A stretch of DNA of 64,000 bases from Strongyloides papillosus. Its lineage: Eukaryota; Nematoda; Chromadorea; Rhabditida; Strongyloididae. The notes under the pieces were generated by a model. The model did no database searches, was not told where the DNA came from, and saw nothing but the letters and a program-made list of their open reading frames with translations. This document shows positions 24,001-35,747 of the stretch, piece by piece. Numbering within the stretch: position 1 is the stretch's first letter; each line of letters starts with the position of its first letter. A program made the translations under genes and the position numbers. The stretch is taken from the NCBI GenBank assembly GCA_005656395.1, contig SRSI01000074.1:434001-498000 (forward strand), given 5' to 3'.

Positions 24001-25996
24001 GATAATTTATAATATAATACGGATATGTTTTTATTAAAATATTGGGATTATTGAATGAGCATTTTTTTTAAAAACATACTTATTTTAGATAATCTGTCTA
24101 TCGCAAGCTACTCGTGATTATAGATTTTTAATTTTATGAAATAGAAGTTGCAACAAAAAAAATGAATGTAAAAGTATCCAATTGCTAGAAAAAATAGTTA
24201 TCATACAATGTTCATTTTTCAGCATTAAAATTTTATTGTATGCAGAATTTAAGCAATAAAATACCAAAAAATTTTGTTTAGATAATTTAAGTTGTTTATC
24301 TATATTTGTGTGTCCATATTTTTTTATTTATTTTTCTTTAATTGAGGATGTATATTTTTTTAACATTAAATATATGTTTATACTACTCTCAAATATAACC
24401 GCTTTTTATAAATAACTTTATACAATAAATTTTAGTCTTTAATTTTATTGTTTATGGAATTAGGAACATTTAATCAATTTTTTTTATTATAAAATAAATT
24501 TTAAGTTTTTAAAAAATTAAACAAAATTTTAGTGAATGTATAATATTTTTAATTGGTATTGATATGCATCATTAGTTTATTTATGTAATCTCTTTTTCGC
24601 AACACTTTTAGTAGAATGGCATTTTCGTAAAGTGTAAGAAAATATATGATATGCAGAGGATAATCGTGAGATGATAATATGATAAATGTGATTTTCTGCG
24701 AAGGAGGAAACATTATTGAGGAAATAACAACTTATATCTTTGATCGTTGTGCATTTATACGTCACATTCAGTATTTTATTTGTTTTTTATTAATATTTTT
24801 ATGTCTAACTTTTTCAAAAAATTTAATTTTTTATTAAAAAAGCTAGAATGCATTAATTATTATAGAAATATTCGACATTTCATGGGCTTTTTTAAAGTAT
24901 ATTATCGTCTATAAATTTTAAATTACATTTTATAAAAAAATATTATTGTTATTTAAAAATAGTGATTTTTTAAGTTAATTATTTTTTGATTAATTTTTCT
25001 TATTTAGCATAAAGATATATAATTTATTTAATAGAAAAAAGTAACATTTTATAGATGTATGAGATAAGAGGATAGAAAAAAGATAAAATGTCAAATTGAA
25101 GAGAGCCAAAGTTTTTATTAATAATATTTAATTTTACTACCATAACCAAATATATTTTTTAACTTATAATATTATTATATCTTCATCCATACATTTTTTT
25201 GTTTCGATTATACTGCCTTTTACCAAATGTTATTCTTGAGAATTGACTTCATTTCAGGGATGCTTTTAAATAAAGGCAACCTAAATAAGTTTTGGTTCTA
25301 GTTGCGTTAATGCTTATCATTTTTCTATCGGCCAAGGGGTACCCTTCAAGCTACTTTTTAGATGACAGCAGTTTAACACCCACACAAAGAGTTGTATAGA
25401 AATATATATTTATATATATATAGAAATATATATATTTATAAAAATATATTGTGGCAAAGCTTTTAGTAATAATGTAATTACTTTTTTGCGCATTATAATT
25501 TTATATTAAAAATAAATTAATGTTGTATTTTATATGGTTCATTTAAAATATATTTTTAATTAGACGGCCCTTAATAAAAATTAATAAAAAGGAATAATAT
25601 TATTTCGTATACTTTAGAAATAATTATTTATAGCACGCCCTCATAATTGCTAAACGAATAAAAATTATGATATATCCTAATTTAAATTAAGAAAAATTAA
25701 TGAACTTTTATTTCCAATGATAATCTATACGAAATTTTTTAAAATTTTAAGATTATTCATTATGATAATCGCTTTTCAATTTTTTTTATTTATAAAATAC
25801 TAATATAACTAAAATTCCTTCTATAAAATATTAATCTACAATTTTATATATTCCATTACTATAATTTTATATTCCATAAATTTTTCAGAAATTCAGTTAA
25901 TCTTTATATATTATTATTCATAACCATATTAAAGTTGTGAAACTTATTAACTAAAATAAGTTCATTTTTATGCTTTAATTTTGTATTTCAAAAGAT
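21081..25996. other. AT-rich intergenic desert upstream of the C2H2 gene
   Basis: About 4.9 kb with no convincing gene. Two islands of more balanced composition stand out: 24590-24775 (with TATAAA and TGACGT on the minus strand) and 25240-25395 (several short foldbacks). An AT microsatellite follows at 25397-25441. These are candidate control elements or non-coding RNA for the zinc-finger gene that starts at 25997. Confidence 0.45.
25397..25441. repeat. AT microsatellite
   Basis: Two near copies of a roughly 20-bp unit, TAGAAATATATATATTTATA-like, form a short TA-rich tandem repeat directly after the 25.3-kb composition island. Confidence 0.7.
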
Positions 25997-28535
25997 ATGT
26001 CGTTTAATAACACAAACGATTATATAACATCTACGTCTAATTCCGACGCTTCAATTAAAAGTGCCTTTAAAAATATACCCATAATTGAAGATGAATCATC
26101 TAGTGAAAAGCCATCTGTTATTATGAAAATTGGAAGCAACAGAAGCGCTTTTACAACAATATACAATCCACAAATCGAAAATAATAATAATACAAAATCA
26201 ATGGAAACAGATGAAAATGTTAAAGAGGTCCATGAGACTAAAAAACAAATTAATAAACCTGGTAATATAGAAATATCAAAAATTTTACCACCACGAATAT
26301 ATGAGCAAGGGCCGTCAGATCCTTCAAGTCCTGTAGATCAATATAAAGATGAGTGTAAAAATGATTCACCATTTTTAACTGTAGATGCTATGCAAAGAAT
26401 TAATTTATTGTCTCCAAGTTATGCAATTGATATAAATAAATTGTGTCCAAATTATCAATCTAATTATGCAACATCTGATTTGGGTTCTTCAACGCGTAGT
26501 TCATTTTCTATATCTCCTACAACTGTTCAATTAAATCCATTATTTGCCAATTTTAGGGATTCTAAACGATCAACGTAAGTTTTACGCAACAAAGAAAAAA
26601 AAATTAAACTTTTTAAATTGTTTCAGTGATTATGATACAGATAGCGATTATTGTAGTAAAGATCTCTTGTCCCCATATAGTGCTTTTTCACCATCACCTT
26701 TTACTCCTTCTGATGCTTACTCAGAGCTGCCAGAAACACCATATTCAGGTTTTGTATCAAATGACGGTAGATCGCCTATACTTTCACCACTTCCTTTTAA
26801 CTCAAGCACACTTTCACTCCACTTTAATTTTGATGGTCAACAACAACGCAGTACTTCCTCATTGTCCACATCTCGTTGTCACGAAGATACATCTCATAGT
26901 CAACAATTTTTCTCTAACTTTTTATTACCAAATAATTTAAGTAGTATATCAAGGGAACGAAGTAAATCTGAAGGAGAGATGCTAGCTGAGTCGTTAAATG
27001 CATTTAATGAATCTCATATGATGTCAACTTTAAATGTGCCTGATAATCAACATAGACATCGATCAAAAATTGCTGCTTCTAATAATATAAAGAAAGAACA
27101 TAGAATACGCAATTGTTACTCACCGCAAACACATTATTTAGAGAAAAATTTTTTAAAACCAAAATTTGATGATACTATAATAAAGTCAACAAATATTTGG
27201 GACACAATTGGTAACGATTATCTATTTGGTAATAGATCATCCTCAACACCACCTCCAACAACTAAAGAATCTGCAACTCTTGAAGCAACAATTTTAGCTA
27301 AAGAAGCAGCTGCTTTTCATAATGCTTCTAATCTTCTATTGTCTTCAAAAAGTGCATTAAATCTCAATATACTTGACAAAAATATATCACAACTTAACTT
27401 TAATGATACAACTTCCACAAACTATTGGATAGAAACACAGTTGCAAGCTATAAATCGTGCTATTTCTGTTAATAGTATCCCACCATCAACATCACAACAT
27501 GTTCCCTCAATATCACAAACAATTGCACCAACACCACAATTTTTAACTCCCTCAATGGGAAATTATGCATCACAATTGTTAGCATTATCATTACTTCAAA
27601 ATAACTCTTTATCAATATCCAAAAGTCACTCTGAAAATGATTTATCTAATTCAAAGAAAAATTTTCAATCTATATCCCAAATGAATGTAATGATTGATAG
27701 TAAGCAAACAAATACTTTAACAAAAACATTTCCTGACTCACCAACAACAACATCTTCATCAACTCGCTTAACTCCAACAAAAACATCATTAATTCCACCA
27801 ATTGGAGCTATTCCTATTAGTTGTGGAAATGAAGCATATGTTTGTCCAATTTGTGGACAAGCATTTGCTTTGGCAGATCGATTAGCCAAGCATATTGCCT
27901 CGAGACATAAGGATCCTAATATAGATCCAATAACTATTGAGGCAAATAAAATTCATAAATGTAATCAGTGTGGTAAAAAGTTTGGTAGAAGTGATATGTT
28001 AACGCGTCATTTACGTCTTCATACAGGTGTAAAACCTTATAGTTGTAATGTTTGTGGTCAAGTATTTTCAAGGAGTGATCATTTAAGGTAATATAATATT
28101 AATATTTAATTTTTTATCTTAATTTTAACATTTTAGTACTCATCAAAGGACTCATACAGGTGAAAAACCCTATCAATGTCCGCAGTGTAATTATGCAGCT
28201 GTAAGTTTTTCATTTTAGTTTAGGAAATTTTTTTATTTCTATTAATTTACCTATTATTAAATAAATATTTTTTATTTTAGTCAAGACGTGATATGATAAC
28301 TAGACACTTAAGAATACACTCAAAAACTGAAGAAAATATGTCAGCTGAAATGATATCGAAAATAAATATTTCTCAATCTACATCTAACTCTGAGAAGGAG
28401 CAATTAAATATAAAGACAACACTTGACGTGCCAACGATCTCTCTTAGTAGTCCGATGGACACAAATAGTATTAATAATGAAGAAGATTTTAAAAATAAAG
28501 CTAAAATAATATTTAAGAGTAATGAAGAAAGTTAA
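25997..28535 (+). CDS. Four-finger C2H2 transcription factor, EGR/Klumpfuss-like
   Basis: Exons 25997-26574, 26627-28087, 28137-28200 and 28281-28535 join in frame (introns 52, 49 and 80 bp) to 785 residues. The first ~590 residues are Ser/Thr/Pro/Asn-rich and probably disordered. Four C2H2 fingers follow: CPICGQAFALADRLAKHIAS; then CNQCGKKFGRSDMLTRHLRL; then CNVCGQVFSRSDHLSTHQRT (across a splice); then CPQCNYAASRRDMITRHLRI. Linkers TGVKPY and TGEKPY are canonical. RSD(H/E/M)L-type recognition helices indicate a G-rich DNA target, as for EGR/WT1 proteins; the fourth finger's YAASRRDMITRH form recalls Drosophila Klumpfuss, which I give as tentative. The long AT desert upstream fits a developmentally controlled gene. 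Confidence 0.88.
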
Positions 28536-28650
28536 TCAAATGTATATATATAAAATTTGAATATATAAATTTTTAATTAGAATTATATTATTCATAGTAT
28601 TATTATTATTACGGTCAATTTTTTTATTAAATAATTTTTAAAATATTTTT

Positions 28651-29039
28651 TTAAATTTTTATCAATTCGTGTCCATAATCCAAATCTGACATTGTTTCAG
28701 GTATGTCGTAAAATGTTTCATCTTCTGGAAATGATATTAATGAATCGTCATCAATTTCCTTTATTTTAGCTGTTTTCAACACCTCTTTTAACATCCTTTT
28801 TTTATCAAATGCGTTTATTTTTTTGATATTATCTAAAGTAGTTATATGTATTGCATATATTAAATGGATAATACATCAAAAATCTTACCTCCGTTTTTTG
28901 TCATTATATTCCTAGGAAACGTTTTTTTCTTTAATACTTCATTATCATCAATAGATAATCCTTTATTACTTCTCAGTGTTTTAACTTTTTTTTGTTTTTC
29001 TCTTCCCTTTTCAACAATATTACTGACATTACAACCCAT
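28651..29039 (-). CDS. Small predicted N-myristoylated protein, two exons
   Basis: Exon 29039-28889, intron 56 bp (GTAAGA...CTTTAG), exon 28832-28651; 110 residues. Start MGCNVSNIVEKG carries Gly2 plus Cys3, a typical dual myristoylation/palmitoylation signal. The first half is strongly basic (KGREKQKKVK, LKKKTFPRN), the second half acidic and helical (KEIDDDSLISFPEDETFYDI). This suggests a peripheral membrane adaptor, but I recognise no family. The codons show no in-frame stops across the splice, and composition is richer in G than the spacers. It converges on the C2H2 gene with 115 bp between stops. Confidence 0.72.
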
Positions 29040-29584
29040 AGTATAAATTATATTAAAAACATTTTAAAATATGAAGTATTACAAAAAAATGAATAAGGAA
29101 ATATATAAATTATTTTACGCAAATTTCATTAAAAAATTAATACTTTAATATAAGAAGATAAAGGATAATATCTTTCATTAGCACATAGTAGGAATATTAT
29201 TTTATCATTATAGCGTGCTATCAAATATCATCAAATAAACATTGTTACCATTAAAAATTTATTTGATATTAAATAAATAAAAAAATTTAATATCAATTAA
29301 AAAGATAAATTTATAAAACATTTTAACACCTAAAATGTTAGGTCAAGAAGAATTAAGTATTTACTGATAATGGATATGGGAATAATATTGTTACAAAGAA
29401 GGTTTGTCACATTATTAATATACATAAATCCGTATCACTACTTTATTCAAATAAAAAATGTCAAGTGTTTTAAAGGAAAAGGTAAAAAGAGATGTCAATT
29501 AAGTTTTAACACATTTACATTAATAAATCTTTTAATATCATATTTTCCTGATAATATTAACTAAAAACTTATTTTACTGTAAAA
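29040..29584. promoter_or_regulatory. Divergent spacer of the small myristoyl-protein gene and the ShK gene
   Basis: This 545-bp AT-rich spacer separates two diverging genes and must hold both promoters. A 64-codon plus-strand frame at 29370-29564 has no signal peptide, no homology and AT-driven composition, so I do not call it. No specific factor site is recognised. Confidence 0.4.
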
Positions 29585-31191
29585 ATGTTCATACTTTATT
29601 TTGTTATTTCAACTTATTTATTGTATCATGTTATTGGAATTGACGATAAATGTGTCGATCAAAATCCATATTGTACAAAGAATGATTGTACTGTAAGACC
29701 TGGATATGCAAGAGAATATTGTAAAAAAACTTGTGGTGATTGTAAATCTTTTTGTCAAGATTCTACCTATATTTCATGTACCGATACTAAGAAAGATGAT
29801 TGTAATGATGTACTTAAAGAATATTGTCCAATCCTTTGCGGTATTTGTGAAGGAAAAAATAACAATAGTATAACAACTACTAATTCTACTTCAACAACAC
29901 TTCCAGAAGTAAAAATTTTGAAAGTTGAAAAGAATGATACAACAAGTCATGGAAAGACGCTTAAAGATGATGCTACCCACAATTCAGAGGAAACATTTTC
30001 TCAAGGAAAAACTTTAAGAAGTGACAATTGGTACAATAAACAACATAATCGAAAAATGTTAGGACAACCAAATAGATATTATGGAACACAATTAAGATAC
30101 ACTCCTCAAAACATTAATTTTTCTCCTTCAACAACTCAAGTTGTAGATCCATTAGTAAAAGAAATGAGTGATTCTTTTGTTGAACAGGAATCTTTTTCAA
30201 ATCCTAATATTGCAATGATTGGAAATGATAATATTAATGTTCCTTTCAATACTTTATCACAAAGAGAAGGAAAAATTAAAGAAATCGTTAAGGATCCAAC
30301 ATATGGAAATGATTATAAAATTAGGAGACGTCCACAAAATATTGAAAATATGATAGAAAAAGAATCTGATGACGAATACGAAGATTATGAAGATCAGCCG
30401 AGAATAATACCGAACAAGAAGAAAATTCGTGGAAATAAACAAGAAAGAATGGATGAGAACGCTTATCTCCAAAATAGCATTTTTCCATTTAATCAAAAAA
30501 GTAATCTAGCTCAAAATAGAGCTGTAACAGATAATGAACATAATTCTCGGAATAATATTAAAAGTACCGAAGAAATGGAAGAGAAAGTTAGTGAATTACC
30601 ACCATTAGCTATTGCTGATTTGATACTTTTACTTGGATGCCGTGATCGTGACCAACAGATTTGTAGTAAGATTACAGAAGAAGCCTGTAGAGCTAGACCA
30701 GGTTTTTATCTTAGAATTTGTCCTGTACGTTGTAAAAATTGCAATGGTCTTTTATGTATGGATTCCAATAAAGTTGATTGTCTTGAGGTCAAGAGACTTG
30801 GAGGTTGTCGTTTGCAAATGAGTGAAGAATACTGTCCTAAAACTTGTAATGTTTGTCCAACTCCTACAATTTTAGCTGAAACAACATCTCTGTGCAAAGA
30901 TGAAATGGATACATGTGAACAATTAGCGGATAGTGGTGTATGTAATAATCCAGTAAGGTATGTTTAGTCGTTTTAAAAATGCAATTATATTAATGACATT
31001 TTAGTATAGCGGCAATGCGTGTATATTGTGCAAAAAGTTGTAATTTCTGTAAGAATACTCATCTCTATCTAAGCAATTCCGAGGAAGATGATCATCCATC
31101 GGAATTAAACGCTTTATGGATGTTAAAAAAACAAGAAAGGAATCTTCACAGACACCCTCAACGAAATCCTCGTATAAATTCAAGACATTAA
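29585..31191 (+). CDS. Secreted protein with five ShK (SXC) domains
   Basis: Exon 29585-30957, intron 47 bp, exon 31005-31191; 519 residues. A signal peptide covers about residues 1-18. Two six-cysteine ShK domains follow (about 23-53 and 57-88), then a ~260-residue low-complexity charged linker rich in Asn, Lys and Glu, then three more ShK domains, the last one completed by the second exon (YCAKSCNFC). A basic tail with HRHPQRNPR ends the protein. ShK/SXC domains are very common in nematode secreted and cuticle-associated proteins, often with enzymes; here no enzyme domain is present. Despite the name they do not by themselves imply toxicity. A cuticle or extracellular-matrix role is inference. 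Converges with RBM39, 112 bp between stops. Confidence 0.85.
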
Positions 31192-31303
31192 GCGGCTTAC
31201 AAATACATTAAGTATCTAATTTATTAAAAATAAAACACAAGTGGTATTTATTAATCTTACATTTACATTGTCATAAAAAAAATTGAAAACAATTAATTAT
31301 TTT

Positions 31304-33118
31304 TTAGTCTGCCTTTAGAATTTCAGTAGCATAGATTGATTCAGGGAAAAGTTCATGGTAAGCATCTAGTAATGTATATGATGCTTGTACGGTTCTGCCC
31401 TCAAAAAGTCTTCCATGCAAAGCAGTAACAGCTTTAACTGCTACCTCCGGATTAACTGCTTTTACATATACTTCTCCTTTTTGAGAGTTCTTCTCAACAT
31501 GAACATGAACAGCACCCCCATGTTCGTATACCGCTTCAATGACGTCGAGACGAATTTCATTATCCCAACCATCTTCTTCCTCCTTTGAAGCATCAAACAT
31601 ATTAACTAAAACGAAACATTGATAAGGTTCTTGCTTTACTGGTGGAGTTAATTGATTTACAGATATTTGTTTTGTACGATTCACATCAGTAGTATTGTTT
31701 GTAGCTCCTACATGTGCAACCGGTTTCTCCATTGTTTTTGGATCAAAAACAACAACCTTAATGTGTCTCTCTGCAATTAGAAAATTGTGTAAATCAGCTA
31801 AAGCTTTGCGTGCATGCTCAGCTTCAGCAAAAGTTACTAAACCAACTTGACCTATATTAGAATCAGCACTCGGAAACAATTCAACACTTTGAATTTTTCC
31901 ATAACTTCCAAATACCTGTTGTAATTGACTGCTTTTAAGAGCAGAATGAAGATTACTAACATGCAATGTAACTGGACCTTTACCAGTTTCAGCAGTTCCA
32001 AAACCAATGCTGCTAGCAACAGTACCGCTATTAACACGATTCTTCTCTGCAAGTGATCGCTGAATAACCAATGGACATCCATGCAAGCGTTCTTGATTAA
32101 GACCTAAAGCTAATGCTACAGTTTCTCTTTTCCAAAATTCAACATACGCAATTCCTTTTGACCTCATTGTTTTGGCATCCTGAATAATACGAACATCTCT
32201 AACCGGACCAACTGCTGAAAAAAATTCCTCTAAGTCACGTGGTCTAGTACTTTTAGACAATTGTAAAATAAAAATAGTTCTTTCTTCCCTTTCCTCTGGA
32301 GTTAAGTTTGGATTTACATCTGGAGGTGGTGGTCTTGGTTTATATGGCATTACATCCCTCCTTTCTCTTACTGGAGGACTCCTTTTATTTCTTCTTGCTT
32401 GATCGCGTCTTCTATCTTTCGAATAGTCATCTTTGTCACGTCTTCTGTATCCACGATCATAGTCTCTTGATATAGATCTTGTACGACTACGTCTCCTGCG
32501 GTCGCGTGATCTGAAATTAAAATAAATTATTAGTACAGTAGTTTTAAAAAATAAACAAAAGAAAATGTACTGCGTGCCAATTCGTCAAATATTTATGTGA
32601 AGGAGTCAACCTGTAACAAATTTTTAAACTTTCTGACCCTATAAACATACCACAAACAGCACATAAAAGGCATCCTCCAATCTAATAATCCTTGAAATCA
32701 ATGTATATAATATTATCTTTTAAATGTCTAAGATTTGTTGTCAGTACAAAGATAAATTTTTAGAATCACCAAATACCGGTGATAAATGAACTTACCGTGA
32801 ACGATTACGTGACGATCTATGTTTTCTATCTCGAGATCTAGATCTACTCTTATAACGTTTTGATTTTTCTCTATCACGTTTATGTTTTCTATCCTTATCA
32901 TCATCCACTGATTCACTTCGTGAACGAGAACCGGAACGAGAATGTGTGCGAGAACGTGATCGACCCCGTTTTCGATGGGAATCCTTTGATTTTCTATCTG
33001 ATTCAACTGACTTTTCTTTGTGTTTCTAAAAAATGTATCACTATTTAAAGATTTCAAAACTTACAGGTTTATCTTCAAAAGCCTCTTCAAGTATGTTATG
33101 AGCTAACTCTGTAGTCAT
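31304..33118 (-). CDS. RBM39: RBM39/CAPER-type splicing factor
   Basis: Exons 33118-33065, 33025-32796 and 32510-31304 give 496 residues. Layout matches RBM39: a short acidic start (MTTELAHNILEEAFED), a long Arg/Ser region from about residue 19 to 140, LTPEEREERT, RRM1 about 172-247 (RPRDLEEFFSAVGPVRDVRI, SKGIAYVEF), RRM2 about 275-352 and a C-terminal U2AF-homology motif RRM about 390-488. The UHM keeps CFVLVNMFD and the R-x-F signature in GRLFEGR. UHMs bind ULM peptides of U2AF65 and SF3B1. RBM39 is a nuclear pre-mRNA splicing factor and coactivator. The second intron is 285 bp, about six times the local norm, and is described separately. Head-to-head with the proteasome gene. Confidence 0.92.
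32511..32795 (-). other. Unusually long RBM39 intron with hairpin near the 5' splice site
   Basis: This 285-bp intron contains a perfect 6-bp stem, ATCACC/GGTGAT with a 7-nt loop (32765-32783), about a dozen bases inside the donor. Its centre (about 32620-32700) is less AT-rich than other introns here and carries a GTATGT donor-like site preceded by TTTCAAG, i.e. a possible cryptic exon. Confidence 0.45.
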
Positions 33119-33345
33119 ATTTAAATTTTACTAATTATTATATGTAAAACGAAAAATTTTTAGGATTGGAGAAAAAAAAAAGTAAGACGAATGACATGAA
33201 ATGACAATACTTACATACACTATATTCCAAATCGTATAGTTGTGTCTTATAACGAATTAAAGACTAATAACGTCCAATTGTCATTCTAAATTACTTGTAT
33301 AAAGTGTCATTGTCAAAATAACCGCTGTATATTTTTTAATTTAAC
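33119..33345. promoter_or_regulatory. Bidirectional RBM39/RPT6 promoter with SKN-1-like sites
   Basis: Four copies of the core TGTCATT sit in 227 bp: two in one orientation (AATGACA at 33190-33196 and 33200-33206) on the RBM39 side and two in the other (33279-33285 and 33305-33311) on the RPT6 side. Two of them, at 33277-33284 and 33201-33208 (reverse), fit the nematode SKN-1 consensus WWTRTCAT exactly. SKN-1A/Nrf1 drives proteasome genes in C. elegans, so the sites make functional sense for rpt-6. Confidence 0.5.
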
Positions 33346-34798
<1,453 letters not shown>

Positions 34799-35072
34799 GA
34801 ATACTAATGTTTATTTTCTGGTCCTATTTAACTTCATTAAATCCTATTTAAATAAATTATAAAAAAATAAAAGTATCAATTCTAACAGTTTATTTTGACA
34901 AATGTAATAGAAAAAAAACAACAAAATTTTTAAAGTATAACGTTCTTAATATCCGTCAACTTCTTAAAGAGCATTTATATAAAAACAGTTTTTTGAGTAT
35001 CGTCTAGTGAGAGTAAATTACTTTTGATATTTAACAAATAGTAAAGTCAACAGGGTTAAAATAACAATTCAT

Positions 35073-35747
35073 CTAATTGCATGAGTTTTTCAATTGTAGC
35101 ATTCCTAATATAGCTTCATATTCGTGTTGTGTTAGCTGTGTTGTACTTTCCATAAGAACTTCATTGACAGCTTCTTCATACAAACTTATTTCACTTGAGG
35201 TATCACTTGTGACTGAAGGTGCAATTTCAGTAGAGGGAGAATTACATTGTGAAGGTTCAAAAATTGTTTGTGGAGGAAGTGGAGTTGATAATCCAGAAGA
35301 ATAGTTGCTTAAATTAAGTTCATTAGTTAGTTGCATTAACCTAAGACGTTCCATAGCAATTTCAGTATTTCTAATTAAAATACGAGATAAATATTCAGTC
35401 AATGGAGGAGATTGCATAAATAAACGTAAGAAATTGTCAGACAAGACTTTGTCGCCTTGAATTATAAGGCTATGTAGTTTTTCTGCAGTTATAGATGTTA
35501 GAATATCATAATCTGTATTAAATTGTTCCTTAGAGAATATAGTAGAGGAAATAGATAAAAAAGGACTGCTTAAGGTCGAAATATTATTTTCACTGTAGTT
35601 AGGATTTTCAGATATGTTAGAGAGTGCCAGTATATCTGTTGCCTGGAAGTAGTCATTACCTATATTCATATTCGTGGAATTATCATTTATTTTATAAGTA
35701 CAATTTTCTTCAGCTAGATTTACGAAAATATCGGAACTTGTTGCCAT
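35073..35747 (-). CDS. Orphan acidic protein, 224 residues
   Basis: Single-exon frame from ATG 35747 (MATSSDIFVNLAEEN). The frame is open upstream without an ATG, and an acceptor-like TTTATAG lies further 5', so the leader may be spliced. The first ~75 residues are Asn/Ser-rich. A central helical block, about 80-150, contains ITAEKLHSLIIQGDKVLS, LTEYLSRILIRN and MERLRLMQLTNEL; the end is Ser/Thr/Glu-rich, closing with LTQHEYEAILGMLQ. No signal peptide or membrane segment. I recognise no family; a nuclear regulatory or adaptor role would be guesswork. Composition and length support a real gene. Confidence 0.7.
   Translation of the reverse strand: MATSSDIFVNLAEENCTYKINDNSTNMNIGNDYFQATDILALSNISENPNYSENNISTLSSPFLSISSTIFSKEQFNTDYDILTSITAEKLHSLIIQGDKVLSDNFLRLFMQSPPLTEYLSRILIRNTEIAMERLRLMQLTNELNLSNYSSGLSTPLPPQTIFEPSQCNSPSTEIAPSVTSDTSSEISLYEEAVNEVLMESTTQLTQHEYEAILGMLQLKNSCN

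Noticed and set aside
29370..29564. 64-codon ORF upstream of the ShK gene
   Set aside because: No signal peptide or family, and it sits in a divergent promoter spacer.
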